Shown one piece after another: positions 13,761 to 20,684 of a stretch of 20,801 nt of DNA. Under the pieces are notes generated by a model. The model did not search any database and had not been told where the DNA came from. It saw only the letters and a program-made list of their open reading frames with translations. Made by a program: the position numbers and the translations under genes. The DNA is from WVXT01 sp964403285 (GTDB lineage Bacteria; UBA6262; WVXT01): NCBI GenBank assembly GCA_964403285.1, contig CAYOFG010000027.1:1-20801 (forward strand), given 5' to 3'. The first letter of the stretch is position 1; each line of letters opens with the position of its first letter.

Positions 13761-13909
13761 GGAGTGTAAAGCGAAAGAGGCTGTGTCGTAACCCCCTTTT
13801 GTCATTGCGAGCGACCATAGGGAGCGTGGCAATCTCGTCGATAACCATGAGATTGCTTCGTCGCTTTGCTCCTCGCAATGACATTATGACACAGCCTCGA
13901 AAGCTTTAC
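13761..13909 (+). repeat. Hairpin half unit split by a MITE-like insertion
   Basis: GGAGT (13761-13765) is followed by GTAAAGCGAAAG (13766-13777); after the insert, CGAAAGCTTTAC resumes at 13898-13909. Removing the insert and one CGAAAG copy restores a perfect hairpin GTAAAG-cgaaag-CTTTAC of the same type as the other arms. Confidence 0.75.
13778..13897. mobile_element. 120-bp MITE-like element with terminal inverted repeats
   Basis: Terminal repeats AGGCTGTGTC (13778-13787) and GACACAGCCT (13888-13897) are perfect, and similarity extends to 13 of 15 bases. A 6-bp direct repeat CGAAAG flanks it (13772-13777 and 13898-13903). Inside are further nested palindromes: TGTCATTGCGAG (13800-13811) / CTCGCAATGACA (13872-13883) and GCAATCTC (13829-13836) / GAGATTGC (13849-13856). 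It encodes nothing. It lies between the binding-protein and first permease genes, so operon messages must include it. Confidence 0.75.
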
Positions 13910-13928
13910 TTATATATGTGAGGTATGG

Positions 13929-14819
13929 ATGGTCGATAAAGAAAGGGTAAAAAACATTTTTGGAAATTATTTATTTGTCCTGCCTGCTCTGGTAATGTTT
14001 CTCATCTTCAGCGTATACCCTTTTTTCAAAGTATTTCAGTTGAGCGTCTTTCAATGGGATGGAGTTATGCCCACAATGAAATTTGTCGGGTTCTCCCATT
14101 TTAAGGATATCCTATTTCGCAATCCCATATGGTGGAAGTCCGTCTGGCATGGTGCTTACATTACTCTCCTTGCCCTTGCCTTTCAGAATTGTCTGGCTTT
14201 CGTTCTGGCTCTTCTTGTCGACAGGGGAATTAAAGGTGGAAAAATTTATAGGGTGATATTTTATTTACCCCCCATTCTCTCGGGAATCGTGGTCGGGTTA
14301 ATCTGGAACTGGATATATAATGGCGATTATGGGCTTTTAAATTATGCCTTTAAGTCTTTAGGACTGGCAAGCATTCAGAGGGCTTGGCTTGCAGAACCTA
14401 AAACTGCCTTAACTTCTGTGGCAATCGCTCATATGTGGCAGGGGTTTGGTTGGGGCTTTATTATTCTCCTTGCCGGTCTGCAGAATATTCCACGGGAACT
14501 GTATGAGGCAGCGAGAGTGGACGGGGCTAATAAATGGCAAGTACTCACTCGAGTAACGGTTCCCCTTATGGTACCGGTCTTTGTTTTGGTTTCTATCCTC
14601 ACTATTTTAGGTTGTATGCAGATATATGCTCTAATTGTTGCCACAACCGGGGGTGGTCCTGGGTACCATACAGAAGTGCCGGTTACGCGTATCATATCCA
14701 GCATGCTTGGTCAGTCTCAATTTGGCTATGCCTGCGCAATGGGGATTATCTTTGGTCTTATTCTTTTGACAGCTTCGATGATTCAGATTCGCATTTCCCG
14801 ACGCATAAAACAGGAGTAA
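13929..14819 (+). CDS. Sugar ABC transporter permease, MalF/UgpA type
   Basis: A 296-residue inner-membrane permease with about six membrane segments, beginning with Y-L-F-V-L-P-A-L-V-M-F-L-I-F-S-V-Y-P. The EAA loop that contacts the ATPase is clear: E-A-A-R-V-D-G at residues 193-199, followed by K-W-Q-V-L-T-R-V-T-V-P-L. Length and loop position fit the first permease of family 1 sugar importers. An AGG at 13921-13923 precedes the ATG. It pairs with the next gene to form the channel; the ATPase must come from elsewhere in the genome, as is common where one ATPase serves many sugar importers. Confidence 0.93.
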   Translation: MVDKERVKNIFGNYLFVLPALVMFLIFSVYPFFKVFQLSVFQWDGVMPTMKFVGFSHFKDILFRNPIWWKSVWHGAYITLLALAFQNCLAFVLALLVDRGIKGGKIYRVIFYLPPILSGIVVGLIWNWIYNGDYGLLNYAFKSLGLASIQRAWLAEPKTALTSVAIAHMWQGFGWGFIILLAGLQNIPRELYEAARVDGANKWQVLTRVTVPLMVPVFVLVSILTILGCMQIYALIVATTGGGPGYHTEVPVTRIISSMLGQSQFGYACAMGIIFGLILLTASMIQIRISRRIKQE

Positions 14820-14824
14820 GAATA

Positions 14825-15676
14825 GTGAAAAATTCAGTGCTTTTTTACAGAATCGAAAATATTATCGGTTGGATTCGCGACCATTTCTTTCTCATACTAG
14901 TCTCTCTCAGTTGCATATTCCCGTTAGTATGGATGTTCTCTTCCGCCTTAAAAACACAGGCTACTGTCTTTTCCGATATGAGTCTTTTTCCTGCCCATCC
15001 ACATTGGGATAATTTTTATTTTGCCTGGACCAAAGGTGGATTCGGCATCTATTTCTTCAATAGTATTTTTTACACGCTCACTGTAGTTATTGGAGTGGTA
15101 TTTATAGCCTCTTTGGCGGCATACGCATTTGCTCGCCTGGACTTTCCCGGAAAGAATATCTTTTTTTATATGTTTCTGGCAACCTTGATGATACCCCTTC
15201 CTGGTGCATTTATTGCTTTGTATGTTCTGTTAATGAAGCTCCATCTGGTTAATACCCGTATAGGATATATTTTGATACAGATCAATGGAGGTTTAGCATT
15301 AGGTATATTTTTATTGAAGACTTTCTTTGAGAAAATGCCCAGGGACCTGGAGGATGCTGCCAGAATTGATGGCTGTGGCAAATTTGGCATTTACTGGAGG
15401 GTTGCTCTTCCTCTGGCAAAACCAGCCATAGCAGTGGTGGTAATCTTCAATGCCCTGACAGTCTGGAATGAATATCTTTTGGCTATGTTACTTTTGAGCA
15501 GTAAGTCCCTTATGCCCTTACAGAGAGGCTTGATGGTCTTTCAGGGAGCACACGTGACCCAGTATCCTCTGTTGATGGCTGGTATTACCATCACTGTTAT
15601 ACCAATAGTGCTAATGTACATAGTTATGCAGAAATATATTATTTCAGGAATTACTGCCGGAGCAGTCACCGGCTAA
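14825..15676 (+). CDS. Sugar ABC transporter permease, MalG/UgpE type
   Basis: A 283-residue second permease. I chose GTG 14825, which has AGGAG (14812-14816) eight bases upstream and lies five bases after the first permease stop; the longer open frame back to 14534 overlaps that gene and reads as nonsense. Membrane segments include F-F-L-I-L-V-S-L-S-C-I-F-P-L-V-W-M-F-S-S-A-L-K, the typical first segment. The EAA loop reads E-D-A-A-R-I-D-G (176-183). It is the last gene of the import operon; a degenerate repeat cluster follows, with no ATPase gene. Confidence 0.93.
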   Translation: MKNSVLFYRIENIIGWIRDHFFLILVSLSCIFPLVWMFSSALKTQATVFSDMSLFPAHPHWDNFYFAWTKGGFGIYFFNSIFYTLTVVIGVVFIASLAAYAFARLDFPGKNIFFYMFLATLMIPLPGAFIALYVLLMKLHLVNTRIGYILIQINGGLALGIFLLKTFFEKMPRDLEDAARIDGCGKFGIYWRVALPLAKPAIAVVVIFNALTVWNEYLLAMLLLSSKSLMPLQRGLMVFQGAHVTQYPLLMAGITITVIPIVLMYIVMQKYIISGITAGAVTG

Positions 15677-15681
15677 TTTTT

Positions 15682-15774
15682 GGAGTCCTCCCGAGGAGAG
15701 GCTTGGAGTCCTCCCGAAAGGGAGGGAAGACTTTGCTTTCCGCAGCACTCCAGATTCTGGAGTTCTCCCGAAAG
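15682..15774 (+). repeat. Degenerate hairpin repeat cluster
   Basis: Two GGAGTCCTCCCGA stretches (15682 and 15704 onward), the second with a CTCCC-gaaa-GGGAG hairpin, are followed by a GCACTCC end (15744-15750) and a GGAGTTCTCCCGAAAG start (15759-15774). It matches the GGAGTCCTCCCGAAAGGGAGG variant of cluster 1 (837-857). Confidence 0.7.
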
Positions 15775-15804
15775 AGGCTGTGTCGTAAAAAATCAATTGT
15801 CATT
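15775..15804 (+). mobile_element. Left-end remnant of the MITE-like element
   Basis: AGGCTGTGTCGTAA (15775-15788) is identical to the left end of the 13778-13897 element and is also preceded by CGAAAG. A TTGTCATT follows at nearly the same distance from the end in both. No matching right end is visible, so this is a truncated or decayed copy. Confidence 0.55.
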
Positions 15805-15850
15805 CTTTAGTTTTGATTTTGGTTGTTACGTAGCATCGGCGAAAAATATA

Positions 15851-15910
15851 TTGACAAAGGATTACTTGATGTTCTATAATATGGGACAGTTGTTCCATAT
15901 AATAGGACAG
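15851..15910 (+). promoter_or_regulatory. Promoter with repeated operator-like motif for the second HTH-MNT/HEPN pair
   Basis: TTGACA (15851-15856), 18 bp, TATAAT (15875-15880). TATAATATGGGACAG (15875-15889) is repeated as TATAATAGGACAG (15898-15910), and TATGGGA (15879-15885) forms an inverted repeat with TTCCATA (15893-15899). The motifs overlap the -10 box and start site, suggesting autoregulation by the winged-helix product. Confidence 0.6.
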
Positions 15911-15921
15911 ATGAGGAGAAG

Positions 15922-16557
15922 ATGTTCATACCGGTTAGAAGAAAAAAAATATTAGAAATTTTCTTGAAATACCCTTTCAAAGAAATACACCTTAGAGAAA
16001 TTGCCCGGGTATCGAAAGTTTCATTGAACAATGTGGATAATTCGCTGCGTTTATTTATGAAAGATAATATGTTTAAAAGGCGAGACATTTCTAACATGGC
16101 CTTTTTTAGACCTAATTTGGAAAACGAAGCTCTTCTAAAAATATTTGAATTCTTAGAGCTTGAGAAGAAAAGGGAATTCTATGATAAAAATAAAAAGATA
16201 GCTAGATTATTGCAGGAATATACACAAGATATAATAGATTTATCAAACAAGAGAATTCAGTTAGTAATTCTTTTCGGATCGGTGGCAAGGGGCGAATGGA
16301 CCAAAGGTAGCGATATAGATATCCTGGTAGTTGTTTCAGAAAAAGATAAAGATGTAATAGCAGCATTGAATAAAGCTAAAATAAATGTAAGTCCACTATT
16401 AGAGATAAGCCCGATAAGTACTACAACTGAAAAATTTATAGAAGGCTTTAGAAAGAAGACTGAATTTTACGATGAACTTTGGAAAGACAGAGTAGTTCTA
16501 TACAATGAATTTTTGTTTTGGCAGATGATTAAAGAGGGAGGCAGACCATATGCCTAA
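15922..16557 (+). CDS. Winged-helix fused to MNT nucleotidyltransferase, second putative antitoxin
   Basis: A 211-residue protein with the same architecture as the 8545 gene but clearly diverged. Residues 5-65 are a winged helix (I-H-L-R-E-I-A-R-V-S-K-V-S-L-N-N-V-D-N-S-L). The nucleotidyltransferase signature is intact: Gly119-Ser120-x10-Asp131-x-Asp133 in F-G-S ... S-D-I-D-I-L-V-V-V. AGGAG (15914-15918) lies only three bases before the ATG, unusually close. It overlaps the HEPN gene by 8 bp. Regulator and likely HEPN-modifying enzyme are thus in one chain; the antitoxin role is inferred from family and layout. Confidence 0.82.
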   Translation: MFIPVRRKKILEIFLKYPFKEIHLREIARVSKVSLNNVDNSLRLFMKDNMFKRRDISNMAFFRPNLENEALLKIFEFLELEKKREFYDKNKKIARLLQEYTQDIIDLSNKRIQLVILFGSVARGEWTKGSDIDILVVVSEKDKDVIAALNKAKINVSPLLEISPISTTTEKFIEGFRKKTEFYDELWKDRVVLYNEFLFWQMIKEGGRPYA

Positions 16558-17047
16558 AGCTGTTGAGATAGCTTTACGGGAATGCTTTCATCCAAAAGAA
16601 GGTAAGCCCGATCTTCGTAAGATACCTGTGAATATTGAAAGGGCGAAACAGCATATTGATAAAGCACATAGTAATTTACGTGCCATGAAAATAATGTTTG
16701 ATAATAATTTATTTGATTGGGCAATTAATTGTGGATACTATGCTATGTATCATGCAGTATTAGCATCGTTATTTAGAATAGGTATCCGAGCCACAGCCCA
16801 TTATTGTGCTATAGCAGCCTTTAAAAAATTCTATGTTGAGCGCGGTAAAGTAAAACCAGAATATATCATCTATATTAAAAAGGCAAAGCAGCTCGAGCAA
16901 AAGTATGCAAAAACTTTAGAGAAAGCTCAAGAAAACAGAGTTATCGAACAATATGGTGTTGAGATTCTTAGTAATGACGATGCTGAATGGATTATAGAAG
17001 ACGCAAAGGATTTTGTTCTTAAAATAGAAGAAGTATTAGCCGAATAG
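16550..17047 (+). CDS. HEPN-domain protein, partner of the second HTH-MNT protein
   Basis: A 165-residue helical HEPN protein. The core helix pair reads A-I-N-C-G-Y-Y-A-M-Y-H-A-V-L-A-S-L, matching the common HEPN pattern Y-Y-A-x-F-H-A, followed by A-T-A-H-Y-C-A-I-A-A-F. I see no clear Arg-x4-6-His ribonuclease motif, so it may be a non-RNase HEPN. It overlaps the upstream gene by 8 bp and ends at the edge of a repeat unit: the first base of GGAGT is the last base of its stop codon. Confidence 0.78.
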   Translation: MPKAVEIALRECFHPKEGKPDLRKIPVNIERAKQHIDKAHSNLRAMKIMFDNNLFDWAINCGYYAMYHAVLASLFRIGIRATAHYCAIAAFKKFYVERGKVKPEYIIYIKKAKQLEQKYAKTLEKAQENRVIEQYGVEILSNDDAEWIIEDAKDFVLKIEEVLAE

Positions 17048-17134
17048 GAGTGTCCCGACGAGTCGGGACTAGGGTATCCCGATTTATCGGGACGCTTTAC
17101 ACTCTAAGGAAGTGAAACTTTCGTTTCACACTCC
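17047..17134 (+). repeat. Modular hairpin repeat cluster 7
   Basis: Unit 17047-17105: GGAGT, arm GTCCCGA-cgag-TCGGGAC, middle hairpin CCCGAT-tt-ATCGGG, right half GCTTTACACTCT. It is followed by a second right half with a different arm, GTGAAAC-tttc-GTTTCAC-ACTCC (17112-17134). The cluster fills the whole gap between two genes. Confidence 0.87.
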
Positions 17135-17139
17135 ATGAA

Positions 17140-17838
17140 ATGAAAAGAAAAATGACACCGATAAATAAAATTTCAAAAAAGAAAGATATTGTCGTGTTCA
17201 TTGTTCGGCGAGATACAGAATGTTCTGATTGTAATGAAGAATTGGGAAGTGGTAGCTTCATATATTTAGAGAATAAACGACCTTTATGCCTTTTCTGCGC
17301 TGACCTTGACTATCTGGATTATCTTCCTTCTGGTAACGCTGCTTTGACCCGGCGTGCCATAAAACATTCTAAGATCTACGCTGTGGTAGTCCAATGGAGT
17401 CGTACACGTAAACGCTACGAACGGCAAGGTATTTTGGCAGAACCGAAAGCAATTCAACAGGCAGAAGAAGAGTGCTTGGCGGATGCTGAATTCAGGGAAT
17501 TGCACCGTAGGCGAGAACAGTGGAAACGCATAGAATTAGACCAGAAGTATGTAAAAGAGTTTGTAGGTGAAATACGAAAGCTTTTCCCAAACTGCCCAGA
17601 TTCAGAAGAAGTTAGAATCGCCGAACATGCGTGTGGAAAATATAGCGGTCGCGTTGGGCGATCCGCAGCGGCAAAAGATTTTGACCCACAAGCCATTACC
17701 CTTGCTGTACAAGCCCATATACGTCACGTTTACACTAACTACCATGATCTTTTGATGACAGGTTGGGAACGAATTTATGCTCGAGCAGAAGTTTGTGACA
17801 AAGTAGAAAAGATTCTCACTTGCTGGCGAGGGGTATAG
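17140..17838 (+). CDS. DUF2293-domain protein with N-terminal zinc ribbon
   Basis: A 232-residue protein of unknown function. The C-terminal part (about 150-230) matches the DUF2293 pattern: A-E-H-A-C-G-K-Y-S-G-R-V-G-R-S-A-A-A-K, then A-V-Q-A-H-I-R-H-V-Y-T-N-Y and G-W-E-R-I-Y-A-R. The N-terminus has a probable zinc ribbon with Cys28, Cys31, Cys50 and Cys53. The middle is charged and helical. The ATG at 17140 follows the repeat by five bases and lacks a clear Shine-Dalgarno; ATG 17152 is an alternative. It lies between two TA-like modules but is not obviously part of either. Confidence 0.75.
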   Translation: MKRKMTPINKISKKKDIVVFIVRRDTECSDCNEELGSGSFIYLENKRPLCLFCADLDYLDYLPSGNAALTRRAIKHSKIYAVVVQWSRTRKRYERQGILAEPKAIQQAEEECLADAEFRELHRRREQWKRIELDQKYVKEFVGEIRKLFPNCPDSEEVRIAEHACGKYSGRVGRSAAAKDFDPQAITLAVQAHIRHVYTNYHDLLMTGWERIYARAEVCDKVEKILTCWRGV

Positions 17839-17990
17839 ATGGCATTAAATGTCACTATAGTAACGAAAATTACCTTTTATGGCAATTTATTGTCACTGGG
17901 ATGACAAACTAAAGGGAACCTGTTTATCTTTTTCGACAAGTTTGTGAGTAGTGATAATATGGTTCATTGAATTAATTAGGAGGTTCAGCA
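17839..17990. other. Intergenic region upstream of the second mntA
   Basis: It contains a small TTGTCA-ctggga-TGACAA hairpin (17890-17907), a weak -10-like GATAAT before the next gene, and a strong AGGAGG (17978-17983) seven bases before the ATG at 17991. No hairpin repeat unit is present here. Confidence 0.45.
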
Positions 17991-18284
17991 ATGATAAGAC
18001 GCAGAGAGATAGAAGATATAATAAGGCGGCACAAGAAAGAATTGAAACAAAGATTTAAACTGAAAGAGATAGGGATTTTTGGCTCGTTTGTAAGAGGCGA
18101 ACAGAAAAAAAGGAGTGATATTGATATTCTTGTAGAGTTGGAAGAGCCTATAAGCCTTCTTGAATTTGTAGCGTTAGAGAGACATTTAAGCAAACTTATA
18201 GGAGAAAAAGTTGACCTGGTTATGAAAACTGCATTAAAACCAAGAATAGGAAAGCATATTCTAAAAGAGGTAATGTACATATGA
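17991..18284 (+). CDS. MntA-type minimal nucleotidyltransferase antitoxin (second copy)
   Basis: A 97-residue MNT protein, the minimal length for the family. Signature Gly31-Ser32-x10-Asp43-x-Asp45 is intact (F-G-S-F-V-R-G ... S-D-I-D-I-L-V-E-L). From the family, it AMPylates the HepT partner to block its RNase activity. A strong AGGAGG Shine-Dalgarno precedes it. It overlaps the next gene by 4 bp (18281-18284), giving tight coupling. It differs in length and sequence from the minus-strand MntA in this window, so the two modules are not recent duplicates. Confidence 0.9.
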   Translation: MIRRREIEDIIRRHKKELKQRFKLKEIGIFGSFVRGEQKKRSDIDILVELEEPISLLEFVALERHLSKLIGEKVDLVMKTALKPRIGKHILKEVMYI

Positions 18285-18628
18285 AAAATCGAGAATATGG
18301 AGATTATATTGAGGATATCTTAGATTCCATAACTGCTATCAAAGAATTTGTAAAGGGGATGGATTTTGGAGATTTTAGAAAAGACAGGAAGACAATCTAC
18401 GCTGTAGTAAGGGGCATTGAGATTATTGGTGAGGCTACAAAGCATATTCCTGTATCAATCAGAAATAAATATCCGAAGATTCCCTGGAAGGATATGGCTG
18501 GAATGAGAGATAAGGTTATTCACGAGTATTTTGGAGTTGATTTAACGGTATTATGGGAGACCGCAATCCGCCATCTTCCCGAAGTTAAACCTTTGATTCA
18601 AAATCTTCTGAACGATATGGAAAAATGA
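18281..18628 (+). CDS. HepT-like HEPN (DUF86) RNase toxin with intact active motif
   Basis: A 115-residue HepT. The catalytic motif is complete: Arg76-x4-His81-x-Tyr83 in G-M-R-D-K-V-I-H-E-Y, where Tyr83 is the expected AMPylation target. Other family positions are present (I-E-I-I-G-E-A-T and Y-P-x-I-P-W-K-D-M-A-G). Directly coupled to the MntA gene by a 4-bp overlap. It is a useful control for the minus-strand HepT, where the Arg is Cys. Likely a functional type VII toxin-antitoxin pair. Confidence 0.9.
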   Translation: MKNREYGDYIEDILDSITAIKEFVKGMDFGDFRKDRKTIYAVVRGIEIIGEATKHIPVSIRNKYPKIPWKDMAGMRDKVIHEYFGVDLTVLWETAIRHLPEVKPLIQNLLNDMEK

Positions 18629-18689
18629 AGCGAGAAAGCCTTAGTAATATGAGAAAAATTCTAATTTTTGTTTTATTATCAAACAAAAA

Positions 18690-18776
18690 GAGTGTCAAGC
18701 GAAAGCTTGACCCGACTAGGTGAAACTATCATTTCACACTCCAAATTCTAATTGGAGTGTCAAGCGAAAGCTTGGC
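18690..18776 (+). repeat. Modular hairpin repeat cluster 8
   Basis: Unit 18690-18742 has arm GTCAAGC-gaaa-GCTTGAC and arm GTGAAAC-tatc-ATTTCAC, ending ACTCC; its first base has drifted (AGAGT for GGAGT). Half unit 18754-18776 has GGAGT and arm GTCAAGC-gaaa-GCTTGGC. The second ends two bases before the AAGGAGG of the following gene. Confidence 0.85.
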
Positions 18777-18794
18777 CCAAGGAGGTATACAATA

Positions 18795-20684
18795 TTGATT
18801 AAAAAGGTAGTTGTTTTAGAGTTTTTGTTTTTGGTGCTGTTTTTTTGTATGTCGGGTTGCGTCCACTCTGAGTCTAACTTTTCCCTATTCGACCCGGGCG
18901 AGGAGAAAATTGTCAATTATGAGAAGTATGGAGATTTTTCAGGCGTGGGTACAAAGGATTATAAGTACATCGTCAAAGACCAAAAAGGACTGGCAAAAGC
19001 AGCGGGAGAAGGAATATATCCCAATACTGAGAGCGTGCTCAAGGACCCTGCCTATCAATCGCTCAAGTCTGCCGGGAAATTGGAAGGCGACATCTGGTCA
19101 TTTGTGGAGACAGAGAATTACCAGGCGAACTTTTTCAAATGGGCAACTACTGAAGAGACAAAGATACCGGGACTGAAGCTCTATTTTACTGGCTTAGCTC
19201 TGGAAAAGGCTGGTCTTTTTGCGCATGCAATAAAAGCCTATTATGCTCTGGTGGTAAATTTTCCTAAGACGATGGATTGGACTTTCTTTCATACCCCCTG
19301 GTATCCTGCAAGAGTGGCTATAGATAAGATTATTGTCATCTGTCGCAACCACCCGGAACTGGGAATGAAATTAGTCGATGCCAAAATTGGGATAGAGAAC
19401 GGTTATGATAATGACCCTAATAACGATGTATTCATTGTAAATCCTGGAAGTATAGTCTCCTGCCCGCCAGATGAAGTTAGAGAGAAAAGGGCTGACCTAA
19501 GCAAACTGAAAATTATGAGGACAATGTGGAAAGGTCGTGTGCAATTAGTGCAATTTGAGAATCGCCACTGGCAGATGCTTGTGGATGGCAAGCCCTTTAT
19601 TATTAAAAGTGTCGCTTATACGCCAAATAAAGTGGGACTGACACCAGATAATGGTTCTCTGACTGTTTACAAGGACTGGATGGTAGCCGACTTTGATAAT
19701 AATAGAAAGGTAGACGGACCTCTTGACGCCTGGGTGGACAAAAATAGAAATAATCAGCAGGACGTCGATGAGCCGGCGGTGGGAGACTTTGAGTTGATGA
19801 AGGAGATGGGGGTTAATGTAATCAGGCTCTACCATCATAGTTACAATAAGGATTTGCTCAAAAGTCTTTATGAAAATTATGGCATTATGGTTATGATGGG
19901 AGACTATCTGGGGGCATATGCTGTGGGTTCGGGAGCCGCCTGGAATGTGGGCACTGATTACACTGATCTGGAGCACCAGAGGAATATGATAAATAGTATT
20001 AAAGAAATGGTGATGGAATATAAGGACGAGCCTTACATCTTAATGTGGGTTTTAGGGAATGAGAATAATTATGGCGTTGCCAATAATGCCAATGTGGAGC
20101 CTATAACATATTATAGATTTGCCAATCATGTGGCTAAATGGATTAAATCTGTTGACCCCAACCACCCTGTGGCAATCTGCAACGGGGATGTTCTCTTTCT
20201 GGATATTTTCGCAAAGTACTGCCCGGATATTGATATCTACGGGACCAATAGCTACCGGGGCAAGGATGGATTCGGCAAGAGCTTCTGGGGAAGCGTCAAA
20301 GAAGAGTGTGATAAGCCGGTTATGATTACCGAGTATGGCTGCCCTGCTTATGCTGAAGGGAAGAGTCAGGAAGTGGCTGAACAGGCACAGGCGGAATACC
20401 ACAAAGGCTGCTGGGAAGACATTGTATTCAACAGTGCCGGCCTGGGGATAGGCAATAGTATTGGCGGAGTTGCTTTTGAGTGGTCGGATGAGTGGTGGAA
20501 GGATGGCAATGCCTGGGAAGCGGGAAAACAGGGGACAAGAGGCCAATTCAAAGGTCCTTTCCTTGACGGCTGGCTTTATGAAGAGTGGCTGGGAATATGC
20601 AGCCAGGGAGATGGGACTCAGAGTCCATTCCTGCGCCATCTCCGTCAAGTCTACTACCTCTACCAAGAACTATGGAAAAAGTGA
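18795..20684 (+). CDS. Lipoprotein with GH2/GH5-type TIM-barrel glycoside hydrolase domain
   Basis: A 629-residue secreted enzyme. I chose TTG 18795: AAGGAGG (18779-18785) lies nine bases upstream and the product then begins with a clean signal peptide and lipobox M-S-G-C (Cys22). The open frame back to 18720 is repeat DNA. Residues about 120-165 look like a TPR-type helical pair (A-L-E-K-A-G-L-F-A-H-A-I-K-A-Y-Y). An Asp-rich stretch at about 299-335 (D-F-D-N-N-R-K-V-D-G ... D-K-N-R-N-N-Q-Q-D-V-D) looks like calcium-binding loops. The barrel follows, with acid/base Glu423 in G-N-E-N-N and probable nucleophile Glu513 in I-T-E-Y-G. These fit a clan A retaining glycosidase, closest by eye to GH2 barrels. 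Substrate unknown; envelope-anchored cleavage of a beta-glycan is plausible. Confidence 0.8.
   Translation: MIKKVVVLEFLFLVLFFCMSGCVHSESNFSLFDPGEEKIVNYEKYGDFSGVGTKDYKYIVKDQKGLAKAAGEGIYPNTESVLKDPAYQSLKSAGKLEGDIWSFVETENYQANFFKWATTEETKIPGLKLYFTGLALEKAGLFAHAIKAYYALVVNFPKTMDWTFFHTPWYPARVAIDKIIVICRNHPELGMKLVDAKIGIENGYDNDPNNDVFIVNPGSIVSCPPDEVREKRADLSKLKIMRTMWKGRVQLVQFENRHWQMLVDGKPFIIKSVAYTPNKVGLTPDNGSLTVYKDWMVADFDNNRKVDGPLDAWVDKNRNNQQDVDEPAVGDFELMKEMGVNVIRLYHHSYNKDLLKSLYENYGIMVMMGDYLGAYAVGSGAAWNVGTDYTDLEHQRNMINSIKEMVMEYKDEPYILMWVLGNENNYGVANNANVEPITYYRFANHVAKWIKSVDPNHPVAICNGDVLFLDIFAKYCPDIDIYGTNSYRGKDGFGKSFWGSVKEECDKPVMITEYGCPAYAEGKSQEVAEQAQAEYHKGCWEDIVFNSAGLGIGNSIGGVAFEWSDEWWKDGNAWEAGKQGTRGQFKGPFLDGWLYEEWLGICSQGDGTQSPFLRHLRQVYYLYQELWKK

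Noticed and set aside
14534..14824. Long N-terminal extension of the second permease
   Set aside because: It overlaps the first permease in another frame and reads as low-quality sequence; GTG 14825 has a good Shine-Dalgarno and gives the normal family length.
690..18776. Repeats as a CRISPR array
   Set aside because: Units are dispersed between genes, vary in arm sequence and lack regular spacing with unique spacers; no cas gene is present.
690..18776. Repeat units as ordinary intrinsic terminators
   Set aside because: The hairpins are not followed by T-runs, and units also occur upstream of genes and between divergent genes.
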